Positions 1 through 13,450 of a DNA stretch of 64,000 bases are shown in pieces (position 1 is the first letter of the stretch; each line of letters begins with the position of its first letter). The stretch is from the NCBI GenBank assembly GCA_003290165.1, contig QNQO01009205.1, positions 1 to 64,000 of the forward strand, read 5' to 3'. The notes under the pieces were generated by a model. The model saw only the letters and a program-made list of their open reading frames with translations. It did not search any database and was not told the origin of the DNA. Made by a program: the position numbers and the translations under genes. Origin of the DNA: Berberis thunbergii. Its lineage: Eukaryota; Streptophyta; Magnoliopsida; Ranunculales; Berberidaceae.

Positions 1-167
1 TTAGAGCCTATTATTTCTCGAGATCATCACGACATGTATACGATGCAGAGTTGATACTGTTTTGGTGTATCATCATTATGTATTCAAATTGATGACCGGT
101 GGATATGAATTATACACAAATCCATTTTGGCCTGAGTTACTCCTCTGAGTGGTTTGATAAAACGCTC

Positions 168-307
168 AGAAATTCTAGGCAGCCTGGGTATTGCTACCTG
201 GTTTGCTGTCTGAGGGGCGAATTTGACATTTTTGCTCCCCCTATTTAAAACTTTTTTGTCAAATTCGCCCCCAAAACAGCAATACCCAAACTGCCTAGAA
301 TTGGTCT
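168..307. mobile_element. Hairpin MITE with 9-bp target duplication (arm type A)
   Basis: The two arms are inverted copies that start AGAAATTCTAGGCAG and AGACCAATTCTAGGCAG, and they enclose a second hairpin built from CAAATTCGCCCCC-like sequence. The flanks AAAACGCTC (159-167) and AAAATGCTC (308-316) match at 8 of 9 bases, as expected for a Mutator-like target duplication. There is no coding capacity. Confidence 0.65.
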
Positions 308-424
308 AAAATGCTCAAATCACCAATGCTCTTTAGATTCACATATGATGAAGAAGGGGGTTGATATGACATTTATTGAAGAAGTTAGATAGTAAGACCG
401 CACGCACCACCATCTTTCTTAAAA

Positions 425-616
425 GGGGAATTCTAAATGTCGAGGAAATGGGCGAGGAAACCAGCGAGGGGAGTGAGGTGGAGGGAGGAGACCCATTCAC
501 TCCCCTCGAGATGTGTGCAAGAAAAATTAACGCACGCATCTCGAAAGGAGTGAATGGCTCCCCTCCCTCCACCTCACTGGTTTCCTCGCCCATTTCCTCG
601 ACATTTAGCCTCACTT
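425..616. mobile_element. Hairpin MITE with 9-bp target duplication (arm type B, copy 1)
   Basis: This is a near-complete palindrome. It begins GGGGAATTCTAAATGTCGAG, and the right end, read in reverse, contains CTAAATGTCGAGGAAATGGG. It is flanked by perfect 9-bp duplications TTCTTAAAA at 416-424 and 617-625. Open frames on both strands here are by-products of the palindrome. Related copies lie at 4981, 7885, 10929 and about 35900-36057. Confidence 0.8.
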
Positions 617-625
617 TTCTTAAAA

Positions 626-1566
626 TCGGTACAAATTTCTTCTTGGAGAATTCAAAAGTAATCAAGGGTATCAGTTGACAAATACAAAATCAAGGCCACA
701 AACCATGGGCAGAGATGGAAAAAAAAAAGTAGGAAAGTAAATTCAGAAGGAGAGAAGGAAAAACCAAAACGTCAAAGACATTTAGTACATGGTTGTTTTC
801 GTTATGGAGTCTGTTAGATGACTTGCTATCTGATGACCAGCAGTGAAATCCCATTTAAGCCACGGTACTCTGATCCTATATACAAAATGAGCAAAGTTTA
901 GTAAGCCAAGTTTGGTAGTCATTTTTTAGCTAAATTTTAAATTTAATTTTAATTTTTACTCATTTCTTTAAAACACAACCACAAACAACATTTATAAAAG
1001 GCAACTGAAGAGGGAATGGTTTCATAGATATATCAACTCAATCTTCAAGGAGGAACCTAAATATTTATGTTTGTGAATGTGTACTGCAGAACGATGGTTT
1101 TCCTAGCTGGCCTGTTCCGTCTTGGGGGGGGGGTATTTCTGATGCAGAAAATACTGAATCTGTGAGAACAAAACAACTATAACAGAAATAAACATACAAA
1201 GTTCTTTGTCATCGCTTTCCAAAATCAAAATGAACAAATAAAATTCTTTTTTGTCTCAGCTGTAAACATACTCTTCAACACGGATGATCCATAATTTGCT
1301 GACCTCTATCTGTCTGTACACCCACAGCAGGAAGTATATGATAATATTTTTAAATGTACTTGACTCGACACTTGCTACGATTTAGACGAGGACAAGAAAA
1401 CCAGGTTAAGCCTTTGCTCTCGCATTGTGGCTTTTAATGAACCAACGAGAGAGAAATAACCTGATTAATCGACCGACCAAGCAAATAAATTTTATGGAAA
1501 GTCTTGATGCATAAAGAGACAAAGTATAAACCAATTGAGATTCTGAGATAACATCTTCAATAGATC
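626..1566. other. Non-coding 3' flank of the bZIP gene
   Basis: No credible ORF or known element was seen. The part next to 1567 is likely the 3' untranslated region and terminator of the minus-strand bZIP gene. A run of nine G residues lies near 1123-1131. Confidence 0.4.
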
Positions 1567-1713
1567 CTACACGTCCGACTCAGGTTTTGTAGCTGTATTG
1601 TTGTTCTGCTGCTGTTGCTGAGGCGATGTCTGTTGTTGTGTTGCCGCTGTTGCTGCATCTGATACTGCATTTGGAACACCTGGGGGTCAGGGATAACTGC
1701 TGCTGCTGCTGCG
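1567..1713 (-). pseudogene. Out-of-frame glutamine-rich tail of the bZIP gene
   Basis: After the stop at 1714-1716 the minus strand still holds the usual C-terminal material of this family, but it is spread over different frames. It contains a CAG-repeat poly-Gln stretch, a piece reading FQMQYQMQQQ, and a terminal KPESDV followed by a stop at 1567-1569. No single frame reads through. One or more small indels in the repeat, or an assembly error there, have split the tail from the body. Confidence 0.55.
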
Positions 1714-4232
<2,519 letters not shown>

Positions 4233-4243
4233 TGTTTTTTACT

Positions 4244-4546
4244 TCAGTCAAACAAACTTAAAAACCCAACTCTACAAATTCCTTTCTTTGCTAACAAAAC
4301 CTACAAATCACACAAAAATCAACAAAAAAAAAACAAAAACCACAAACCATCAAATGAAACAAACAAACAAGCAATCAAACTATCAAACAAACAAACCCCA
4401 ATTCTTTGAACTTTTCACAATTGATTAAAAACCCAAAATTTTTACAAACGAAACCAAACCCAGACTTTAAATGCAAAGAAACTAAGAAACCCAAACTTCA
4501 AAAACTAGATTTCAATGCCACAAAACACACAAGCTAAAGATTGTAC
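4244..4546 (-). other. Probable intron in the 5' UTR of the bZIP gene
   Basis: On the minus strand a donor GAAAG/GTACAA occurs at 4547/4546 and an acceptor TGAAG occurs about 12 bases before the start codon at 4232. The span is A/C-rich on the plus strand, with CAAA repeats near 4360-4400 and no ORF. The 5' UTR would then start beyond 4550. Confidence 0.4.
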
Positions 4547-4711
4547 CTTTCAAATAGAAAACAGAGAGCAATGCCGGCAAATCGAAGCAGCTGTTGTAGC
4601 GGAGGTTTCACTGAACTTAACAGAGGGGATGTTTAAGAGAGATATGAGAAGTTCGCCCAAGACGGAAAAGTCGAAGTTCGCAGGCGCTCCTCTTGTAGTG
4701 TGTATAGAAGA

Positions 4712-4748
4712 GACGACTCTCTCTGTTTTCTCTCCTCTCTCTCTCTAA
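4712..4748. repeat. CT/GA microsatellite near the bZIP transcription start
   Basis: A tract of CT dinucleotides broken by short T runs is visible; it reads GA on the gene strand. Such GA-rich tracts are common in plant 5' UTRs and core promoters. Its place just upstream of the first 5' UTR exon suggests it belongs to the promoter or leader. Confidence 0.5.
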
Positions 4749-4980
4749 AGAAAGTCTCTGTTTTTGGAATTCCGCGTGAATTTTAGGTGAATTTGAATTA
4801 CATTTGGAAGGGATTTTATTTCATAAACCGCGTTTCACTCCTCAATCAAAAATCCTTTGTTCCCGCAGTGTATGTAATCACATTGTAGCTTTCTTTATTT
4901 GCTTTGGTCTTAAAATTTATCTACCTTTTTTAAATTTCCAAATGTGTCCATTCCACGTATTTATTTTCATATACTTTTTT

Positions 4981-5167
4981 GAGGAATTCTAAATGTCGAG
5001 GAAATAGGCGAGGAAATGGGCGAGGAAAGCCACGTGGTGGGGTGGGGATTGTTTATCTCACTCGAGATGCATATCATCGTTTTTATTACACGCATCCCAA
5101 GCAGAGTGGCCGATTATCACCCCACCGCGTGGCTTTCCTCCCCGTTTCCTCGACATTAAGGATCACC
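4981..5167. mobile_element. Hairpin MITE, arm type B, copy 2, carrying a G-box
   Basis: It starts GAGGAATTCTAAATGTCGAG and ends in the reverse complement of that motif, with perfect 9-bp duplications TACTTTTTT at 4972-4980 and 5168-5176. The left arm contains CCACGTGG (5030-5037), a canonical G-box. The right arm has CGCGTG instead. It sits a few hundred bases upstream of the bZIP gene. Confidence 0.75.
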
Positions 5168-5185
5168 TACTTTTTTTTAGGTGAA

Positions 5186-5305
5186 TCCATTAACTTTGTA
5201 AGGAAAAAAACATAGGATCTTTCAAGGAAAACAATCTTCACATCAAATAGGGTAGGGTAGGGTAAATTTTATTTCAACATTTTATATTGTTATTAGATGA
5301 ATTAG
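5186..5305. repeat. Direct repeat, copy 1 (partner at 7709-7826)
   Basis: The sequence from ATTAACTTT through TTTCAAGGAAAACAATCTTC to TTAGATGAATTAGG recurs with scattered substitutions at 7709-7826. The repeats bracket a block with a hAT-like element and a degenerate tandem array. Copy 1 also has three GGGTA units near 5249. Confidence 0.6.
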
Positions 5306-5407
5306 GGAAATGTTGATGAAAAAAATATGGTGCTTTTATCCATTTAAGTTCAAGGGTGTAGTTGTAATTTTCTATTTATTTAATTTGTTTCTTGTATTTC
5401 ACACTTA

Positions 5408-6387
5408 TAGGGGTGGGCACGGAACGGAATGGGGTGAGATATACTCATTTATATCTCATCTCATTCATACGGGATTGGGAAGGGACGGGATGGAAAAAAC
5501 CCTATCCCGATCTCGTCTCATCCCAAACAGGTTCGGGACGGGATCAACGTGTTGTTTGTGACTGTTGCGAAGATTATTATCATATAAGATCATGAAAAAT
5601 AATTTTCTTATAATTAGATATAGATGTGACATGCAAATATATAATAGCCACTAAATCACCTAACAATGTAGTCGAGTGGGCTGACTTTTAGAAAATGACA
5701 TGATAAATGTGACCCACTAAGAATATTGTGTTCGCTGTGATGGCCTCCCAACTGATTTTACAATTTCATTACTGTGGGAAACAAAATTCATGGTTCCTTG
5801 ACAAAATGACATTTCATCTTTTGTTATGGAAGAAATATAGACCTATTGGTGATGCTCTAACATATTCATAATGGTTTACCATCAATACATATATCGTAAT
5901 TAAAAACAATTATTTTTACAGTCCGGAGCATCTCAAATTCTTGGCTCCGCCCCTGAATGTTCCCTTTTGAACATGTATTACTCAGTTAATTGTTATTTTT
6001 CATCTTCACCTAGGTATTATCAATATTTGAAAGTTAAATAATTAGAGCCACTTTTATTGAGAATCCAAGCAACAGTCTGTTATATTTATTTTGCTTAATG
6101 AATATTTAATTTTTGAAGTAACATTTTTGTTACCACTGCAAGCACCATGACCTTATGTCAATCATCTGTAAGTTTATATGAATAAAAATAAATAAATAAA
6201 TAAATATTAATAATAAATATTAAAAAATTAGCTCAGAACGGGACATGATTGACGGGATTGAAAATCTTCATTCCATCCCATCCCATTCTAAAACAGGACG
6301 GGACGGAATTGTGATTAAATTATTCAACTCTTTTAAAATTTGAAAAAATTGGGACAAAATTGAAATCGCGTGATGGAATGCCCACTA
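5408..6387. mobile_element. hAT-like non-autonomous element, TAGGG family
   Basis: It begins TAGGGGTGGGCACGGAAC and ends with TGCCCACTA, so the ends are short imperfect inverted repeats. The subterminal DNA is rich in GGGACGGGAT-like motifs in opposite orientation at the two ends, a pattern shared with 9527-9914. I found no clean 8-bp duplication here. No transposase ORF is present. Near 5935-5956 a second hAT-type terminus (CAGGGGCGGAGCCA on the minus strand) is nested inside. Confidence 0.5.
6181..6208. repeat. AAAT microsatellite
   Basis: A short run of AAAT units lies inside the hAT-like element and has no coding meaning. Confidence 0.7.
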
Positions 6388-7139
6388 TACTCAGTCAAAT
6401 TGCACCGACTTAATATTAGTTATCACTTGCACTGACAAACTACGAGACTCATTGCACAAATGTCGTGGCAGCTGTCCTGAGACATGTGTGTCAATAGTTG
6501 ATATATTTGTGGAGAAACGTTGCATTGATCTATTGGCGCAGATGCTTACACAGTTTGTACCAACAAACTATGAAATTATTACACAAACTCGTTTGGCAAC
6601 TGCACCAGGTGACGTGTGTCCTAAGTTAATATGCATATGGTTGTAGTATTAAGTTTCAGAGATTTTTAAGTGCATCGGGATTGTGTCTGATTTTTGTGTC
6701 TAGTGCTATCAAACATCGTTGATATGTCTCAAAATAGAAATATATACTTATCTCGAAGCATATCAATAGTGTCTGATAGCACCAGACGCAAAAACCAAGC
6801 ACAATCACGGTGCACCGTAATATTACTCATTAAGTTTAGAATGATGCATTTATCTATTGGCATGCTTGATCAACTAGTTTGCACCGACAACATTTTGAAA
6901 ATTACTGGATAAACTTTGTCGCAGTTTATGCTAGGGATATGTGTATTTGTAATTAGTATGTTTTATAGTAAAAATTATACAAAAATATTGACACAATTAA
7001 TCACATAGACAAAATTACCGTGGCTGAGTTGAATAAATGACAATCTTAGTACATATAAGTTTAAAAATTAGTCTCTTTGTCATTTTCTCCTCACTTTATT
7101 GATTTTTTCAACTTACCCAAATCAAGAATAAAATTTTGA
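6388..7139. other. Gene-free AT-rich DNA
   Basis: There are only short ORFs with no recognisable domain. Some phrases recur loosely (for example AGTGTCTGATAGCACCAGACGC near 6770 against GTGTCTGATTTTTGTGTC near 6685), suggesting decayed repeats. I assign no function. Confidence 0.4.
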
Positions 7140-7575
7140 AAATTTGTTGCCAGCTCAACTCACGTGGTTGACTCAAATCGTGAGAATTAAAGTTACACGA
7201 TTAGGCCAAACCGAATTACCTTAAAAATCACAGTTTGAACCAACTAATGTAACTACAATATATTTTCCAGAGAGCAAAATTTTGAAAATATTGTTGTCAG
7301 ATCTCGTGGTTGGCTCAAACAATGAGAATTCAAGTTTCACGATTAGCCAAATATAAAATTTTCAGATTCACAATTAAGCCAACAATGTGACGCTTAAAGA
7401 CGGTTTGAGTCAACCGTGTGGCTGCAATAACTTTTTTAGGTTGCAATTTTTTTAAAAAGTTGTTGCAGTTCACACGCTTAGCTCAAAACACATGAAATTC
7501 CAATTTCACGATCAACCACCCATGTAACATTGAACATCACAGTTTGATCCAACAATAGGAATCGACAACAAACTT
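7140..7575. repeat. Degenerate tandem repeat, about three units of roughly 140-150 bp
   Basis: The order 'CTCA...CGTGGTTGGCTCAAA, CGTGAGAATT, AGTTTCACGATTAG, CACAGTTTGA...CCAAC' appears three times, starting near 7150, 7300 and 7465, with heavy substitution. The third unit is the most diverged. No protein reading is conserved among the units. Confidence 0.5.
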
Positions 7576-7708
7576 TGATTTTGATTCGCTCATGGTTATC
7601 ACTGCCCACTCAATCAATCCAATAAGCTCCATCGCCACCAAACATTTGAGGGATAGTTGGAGGAAGTGAGAGAACAATTGTTTATTTTCATATTTTTGTG
7701 AGGTTCTT

Positions 7709-7826
7709 ATACATTAACTTTATTAGGGGAAAATAGGAGCTTTCAAGAAAAACAATCTACACATCAAATACGGTAGGTAGGTGTCAATTTTATTTCAACA
7801 TTTTATTTTGTTATTAGATGAATTAG
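7709..7826. repeat. Direct repeat, copy 2 (partner at 5186-5305)
   Basis: It matches copy 1 from ATTAACTTT through AACAATCTACACATCAAATA to GTTATTAGATGAATTAGG. The GGGTA repeats of copy 1 are replaced by GGTAGGTAGG. Confidence 0.6.
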
Positions 7827-7884
7827 GATTAGTTAATATAATTCCCAAACTAACAATTGACTGTCTCGTCCCAATCAAATACAT

Positions 7885-8070
7885 GGGGAATTCTAAATGT
7901 CGACGAAACCAGCGAGGACAGCGACGTGGCGGGGTGAGAGCCGTTCATCTTGTTTGGGATGCGTGTACAAAAATGCAACACGTATCCCGAGTGGAATGGA
8001 CGGCTCCCACCCCACCACATCGATGTCCTCGTTCGTTTCCTCGCCTTTTCCTCGCTCTCTAGCCTCACTC
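7885..8070. mobile_element. Hairpin MITE, arm type B, copy 3
   Basis: It starts GGGGAATTCTAAATGTCGAC and ends AGCCTCACTC. Perfect 9-bp duplications CAAATACAT lie at 7876-7884 and 8071-8079. The arms are less similar to each other than in copy 1, so it is older or more mutated. Confidence 0.8.
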
Positions 8071-8079
8071 CAAATACAT

Positions 8080-9518
8080 TGACTTCTCTTGACACTAACA
8101 ATTTCCATAAAATTCACAACCATTCTTCACTCAAATGGCACATCCAATACGCATGCTGGGTATAAAATAACAACAAAATTAATCAATGGGTCGAAAATTT
8201 GCTTCAACGATCACGACCAGACCTAACAATTAACCTTTATCATCTTCACCCACCTCAAACCAATCCAATACTTGTAACAAAGCTCTCGTAGACTACCCCC
8301 TCTCTATTTCTCTATTTCTTTAAGCAACCTCTAGCTCAATTTGTTGTGCTTCTAAGTGAAGGGTATTTGTGAATTTTAAGAAAATAAAAATGGTCAAAAA
8401 AAGTCAATGTATTTGATTAATATTGATCGATACATTAAATATTAATTTAAGGATTAGATTGAATTAATTTTAAAAAATGAGTACTATACTTAACTAGACA
8501 TAAATTTTCAAAATATTAATTAGACATAAACAGATAACTACCAATGGCCAAACTAAAAAAAAAAAAAAAAAAAAATCATTTTAAAATTTCACATTTAATC
8601 CAAATTACCTCTCCTCAAATGACACGTGGAGATCAGCCCTTTCGCGCCGAATACGTTCCGGGAGTTTTTTAATCACCTAAAAAAAGGAGCGAATTGCGGG
8701 ACGAGGTGGCACGTGGACGCACGAGACAAAAGAAGCTTATCTTGTTGATTGTTATTGTTTATGGTCCATCAAAAAAGGATGGACCCATGTTAGGCCATCA
8801 ATTAGCGACTTTAAAATCCACCAATTGATTTTATTAATGAGTCGGGCCCCATGTTTTGGAATTCATGGGTGCACGTATACTATCATGTCCAATTCAACCT
8901 TTATGTGCTTTTGGACGACTTATTATTGTGTGAGTGGAACCCACGCTCACATGTTTGGACTATCAACCACAAGTCACCAAGGATCGATTTCTTCCAACTT
9001 TTGGTAATTTTATCACCAAAATTGTAGCCCATCTTGTCTCAAATTGCTGCATTTTTGGTTAAGTCAATTTGCAAAGGATGATCAATGGAGTGCCAGCTCA
9101 GTTATAAATTTACAGAAAATGAAATTGCAAGTTTATGATTCCAATCCTGTTAGCAACGCATGGGGATGGGAGGGGTTTAGGGATTAAAAAAAATGTGGTG
9201 GATTTAGAGCAATGTTTGAAAGTGGGTGGGTGAGTTCTTGGTATATGGTTTGATGTGCTGGTGCGTGTATATTGCATGTACTCTATTTGTAGTCCAAAAT
9301 ATGGAGAAAGAGGAGTGTGGTACAAGGAATCATGTGAGGAGAATAAATTGTTAGAAAACCTAACTTTTGAGTTATTTTAATATGAACTACAAAGATAATG
9401 ATCAAGAAAGTAAGGATCATAGTTTGTGTTAATCCAAGTCGGCTAAAGTCAAAAGATAAACACAACCATCTCTTATTGATTAGAGGGGTTAATTTTCCAT
9501 AACTTACCAAATCAACCT
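8080..9518. other. Gene-free region with poly-A and two ACGTGG motifs
   Basis: No credible coding region was seen. A run of A residues lies at about 8549-8573. GACACGTGG (near 8620) and GGCACGTGG (near 8708) are ABRE/G-box-like sites about 90 bp apart. They could be promoter elements, but no gene start is visible next to them. Confidence 0.35.
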
Positions 9519-9526
9519 AATTAAAT

Positions 9527-9914
9527 TAGGGATTGGCACGAGATGGAACAGGATATATCTCATCCTGATCTTGTTCCATTTCAAATAAGGTCGGGACGAG
9601 ACATGATAGGACGAGCGTGATATGTCAAGAATGGATTTACACTAAAGCACTTGCAATTTGTCTGGGACAATTCCGGTCTAATCATATTAGTTCTCCTAAA
9701 ATATGTTCATTTACATATAGGTTCTTTGATCTTTACAACTAGATTTATGTGGCAAGATGAATTTAGATGTGTGCTATAAAAGTTTATACTGCAACATATG
9801 TATTTTAAAATTAATAAATAACAGTAATAAATATTAAATAAATAATTTCGAAACGGGATGAGATAAACACGATTGAAAGTATCAATCCCAATCTCATTTC
9901 AAAGCCCACCTCTA
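9527..9914. mobile_element. hAT-like MITE, TAGGG family, with perfect 8-bp duplication
   Basis: The element runs from TAGGGATTGGCACGAG to GCCCACCTCTA and is flanked by identical AATTAAAT at 9519-9526 and 9915-9922. Its subterminal GGGATGAGAT and ATCTCATCC motifs resemble those in 5408-6387. The 8-bp duplication and TAG...CTA ends fit the hAT superfamily. No ORF is present. Confidence 0.7.
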
Positions 9915-9922
9915 AATTAAAT

Positions 9923-10919
9923 AACTAAAATTTAGAAAGAAAAAAAAAGTATATATGTTGAATGACAAAGTATGTAAAAGTAAATTATTAGAGTCCCACA
10001 ACTTGACTTTAGTGATTTGCGAATGGTTCAAACAATTAAACCTTTCTCGATCCCTTTCCCTTCACCTGTGGAGGAGCTATATTTTTCCTACCCACCGCAA
10101 CTTTGAGTGCCGTCTATTGCGGGTCACCTCACAGGAGGCTCCCATTAGAAAAACATCGATAATCAAATCAAATCAAATAAAAGAAAACAAAATTTGGTCC
10201 AAAAAGTCACTTTTTTTTGGTTCTTCATTGTCTTCCTTGTATTTGATCACTTTCAGATTCATCATGTGAGGTGTGAACGAACCAGTGATGATGATAGGTG
10301 ATTAATTGGCTCCTTAATGTCTGACAAATTTAGGTTCATTTTGGACCATGTCATTATGAAAACTAATTTGGAATCACTGGCCGTGAATTGGACTCATAAG
10401 ATGCGCTACACGTTTTGTTCATTTAATGAAAAAATCATATTATTTTTGTCGTGATTTTCGTGGGAGAAGCTTGAAAGGAAATTATAGTCGCACATATTAT
10501 GGTAAGAGTAATGAGAAGAGTATTTGAATTTGTGAAATGAAGTTGAAAAAAACAGCATTTTAAAATGAAATTTTTAGTGCGCGCGCATTCATAAACATTA
10601 GTTTTTTAAGTAAATTTGTGAGGTCAAGAAATTAGGTTTTGCAATTAAAATGATGTAGCATCATCAAATGAGGGTTTTTACAACCTTGAGATACAAATAA
10701 ACACTTTGGAGATTTCATCTTTCTTTTAAAATCACGCCACATCATAGGTTGTCTTTGACATAGAAGTTTTTCATGTGATGATTTTAAAGTGCGTTTCGCT
10801 AATTTTCCTCTGAAAAAATAAAACAAGTGTTGGGCATGAAGTTTTAGAGGCCTTAAATAGTTAAATGAATTCAAAGAAAAATAGAGTTATTGGGATGCCT
10901 GATTAAGAATTATTGAATA
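9923..10919. other. Gene-free region
   Basis: Only short unsupported ORFs are present. A short CGCGCGC stretch lies near 10578. No known element was recognised. Confidence 0.4.
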
Positions 10920-10928
10920 TCATTCTTT

Positions 10929-11105
10929 CGAAAATTCTAGGGGTCGAGGGAGGGAGCGAGGGATGGGTGGAAGCCACCCATTCGCCTCGAGATGAGCATC
11001 ATCGCGCATCTCAAATTCGATGTGCTTATCTCGAAGCGAATGGGTGGTTACCACCCATCCCTCGCCCCTTTCCCTCACTCCCTCCCTCGACCCCTAGCAA
11101 AGCTC
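10929..11105. mobile_element. Hairpin MITE, arm type B-like, copy 4
   Basis: The inverted arms contain ATTCTAGGGGTCGAGGGAGG and its complement, with a CTCGAGATGAGCATC core like the other type B elements. The flanks TCATTCTTT and TTATTCTTT match at 8 of 9 bases. It was inserted at the edge of the F-box pseudogene that starts at 11106. Confidence 0.6.
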
Positions 11106-11148
11106 TTATTCTTTTCATCTGTTGCATTGAATTGAGGATACTTCATCA

Positions 11149-11789
11149 TAGGGCTGGGCAAGTCTGGGTAACCGGCCCAAAAACCTAAAACCGAAGTCTG
11201 GACCAAATTTTTTAGAACTGAAATTTGAAAACCGAGACCGGACCGAATAAGGTCTGTTAACATAATTCTCGGTTCAGGTCGGGCCGGTCTCGGTCCAATC
11301 AACCAGATATTTTTTTTTTCTTTTTTTTTTCTCTCCCCTCTCCCTTCTCCTCCCTCTCCATAAGACAAGAAAACAAAGAGATTTTTTTTTTTCTCTCCCC
11401 TCTCGCCCTGCTCTCGCCATCAGCATCTGGCCAACACCATCTCGACCTACTCTCGCCATCAGCATCGAACATCATCATCGCATCGAACACCATCAACATC
11501 GTCTGCTCTCTCCATTTCTGTCCCTCTCGTCTCCCTGCGGTTGCACAGAAGAAGAAAAGGCAAAAGAAAGGCACACGTGGCAGTGTTGCACAGGGAGTCG
11601 AGGATGTCGGGTCGGGCCAGTTACCCGACGAGCTTCAAAAATGGAAACCAAGGCCCGGACCATAAACTTCGGGCAAGGCTGAGCTTTTACAACCGAAACA
11701 TTTATAATTAATAAAAACCGATCCGAACCAACCCGATCGGCCCGGTTGTCGGTTCGGTTCAGGCTTTCGGTACTAAATGTCCACCCCTA
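11149..11789. mobile_element. hAT-like non-autonomous element, TAGGG family
   Basis: The ends are TAGGGCTGGGCA and TGTCCACCCCTA, an imperfect inverted repeat. The flanks CTTCATCA (11141-11148) and CTTTATCA (11790-11797) match at 7 of 8. The uninterrupted site is seen in the sister F-box copy near 22870, which supports both boundaries. The interior has CCGGACCG/CGGTTC subterminal motifs and long pyrimidine tracts. No transposase is present. Confidence 0.7.
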
Positions 11790-12294
11790 CTTTATCATGC
11801 CATCTTCACAAATAAATTCAAGGAACTTCACAAATCAAAACTCTTCATCGTCAACATTAAATGCCTGATCAGTTCACAACTGCCATTGAAAATAACAAGC
11901 CAATGGATTGCTCCATTGAAGAATTGGCAGCAGTCTGCATATCTCGTACAGAGCAAAACTCATCAGAAATTTATAATTTCCTCCAACAAGTATCACCCAA
12001 TGTAATAATCTCAGCATTCACATCAGAGTTGTTGCTGTCTTCGTTGTCTGAATCAAAGGGATGAATATAATGCTGTTCATTTCAAGTATTTTATACTTTC
12101 CGGTTTTCCATCGAAGCCTAGACAAATATCTGTACATCCACGGTTCCAAAATTTTGTTGTGGGTAACCAAACAGTGACGGAGCCAGGATTTTTGTCGAGG
12201 GGGGGGCAGAGTGATGTCATAATTAATTAAATATAATATAAAAATTAGTTATTTTAATATGAATTTTTTTTTAAATCCGAAATTCTTCTTGACC

Positions 12295-12445
12295 TAAAAA
12301 AACCAGCGAGGTTGCTGTCTGGGGAGGCAAAAATACACTTTTGCCCCCCTATTTAACAACCTTTTTGGAAAAGGTGTTTAAAGAGGGGGGCAAAAGTGTA
12401 TTTTTGCCCCCAGGCAGCAAACCAAGCAGGGGGACCCAGGCCCTG
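12295..12445. mobile_element. Decayed hairpin MITE, arm type A-like
   Basis: Inverted halves contain GGCAAAAATACACTTTTGCC and its complement around AACCTTTTTGG. The right end has TAGAATT as in the other type A elements, but no clean 9-bp duplication is visible. Confidence 0.45.
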
Positions 12446-12831
12446 TAGAATTACTACTATATTCATTGATTACTACTATAGCAAAAGGGGGAGTACAACA
12501 AAGACAATCATTGAAGATGATTACTACTTATAGAAACACAACAGAAGAGAAGGGTTTGAATCGTTGATTACTACTACATGAAGAAAAGGAGGAAGAGATT
12601 GAGTTACTTACAATTTTTTTTGTGGAGATGACCAACACAGTGATTAATGAAGGCACCTGGTACCTAGAAGAAGAAGAATAAGGTGGTTTGGATCCTACTG
12701 AATCTTGTGAAGATGAGCTCAAATAACTCAATAGTTATAGATCTTTGAAGATGATGAAATATAGGGGTTTCCCTCATCTTATCCAATCGATGGAGTGTGA
12801 AGAAGAAACTGTGGATTTTGGTTTCTTTGAG

Positions 12832-12992
12832 GAGCAATTCTAGCTGGCTTGGGAACCCAGCCTGGTCCCTGCCTGGGGGGGCGAAAATACATTTTTGCCC
12901 CCCTCTTTAAAACACATTTTTGGAGTATGTGTTTAAAGAGGGGGGGCAGGCAGGGAAACCAAGCTAGTTTCCCAGGTCCGCTAGAATTTCTG
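12832..12992. mobile_element. Hairpin MITE, arm type A, copy with perfect 9-bp duplication
   Basis: It begins GAGCAATTCTAGCTGG and ends CTAGAATTTCTG, flanked by identical TTCTTTGAG at 12823-12831 and 12993-13001. The arms carry GGCGAAAATACATTTTTGCC-type sequence. It is inserted in the hAT element. Confidence 0.75.
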
Positions 12993-13164
12993 TTCTTTGA
13001 GAGATTTGAGGGATTTAACCTCTATCTCTAACTCTAAAAGTAGAGTTTGAATTTGATATAAAGAAGAGCAAATTAAAAACTAATTGGGAGACAAATAAAT
13101 TATTAGAAAAAAAAAATCTCAAAAGTAAGTGGGGGCAAACTTGCCCCACCTGAATCCGTGCCTG

Positions 13165-13450
13165 TCCACAAACCTGCATACATAAATTAATCAAACCAAC
13201 CATATCATGCAGGCCAAAACAAAATTTGTGACATCAACCAAACTGAAACACTAACATTACTAGTTAAAGCGATTCAATATACATCATCGTTACTACTACT
13301 ATCGAAACCAAATCGAACGGATGCTCACTGTGCCACCTCGATGGGTGCCATCTCAACAGCGAGCCCAGTGGCAGCCTCTTTACGGTCAAAGACCTTCGCA
13401 ATCTTCTCAATGGGTATCAAAGGCAGATAAACTGAGTCCCCATAGCCACT
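13165..13450 (-). pseudogene. Possible captured 3' end of a host gene inside the hAT element
   Basis: On the minus strand one frame from about 13456 down to about 13324 reads PKSGYGDSVYLPLIPIEK, continues for about 21 residues, and ends VAQ at a stop. Balanced codon use and higher GC than its surroundings suggest real coding origin. It is followed by AT-rich sequence resembling a 3' UTR. I do not recognise the protein. It lies between two hAT right ends, as expected for transduplication. Confidence 0.4.

Noticed and set aside
339..678. Overlapping ORFs of about 100 codons on both strands
   Set aside because: They lie inside and around a palindromic MITE, and the two translations mirror each other. 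No codon bias or homology.
5249..5264. GGGTA repeats as telomere-like DNA
   Set aside because: Only three units, and the period does not match the plant TTTAGGG repeat.
10020..10150. Possible tRNA or other structured RNA
   Set aside because: I could not form a cloverleaf with conserved arm sequences here or anywhere in the window.
11274..11574. Lys/Arg/Glu-rich minus-strand ORFs
   Set aside because: Produced by pyrimidine tracts inside a hAT-like element.
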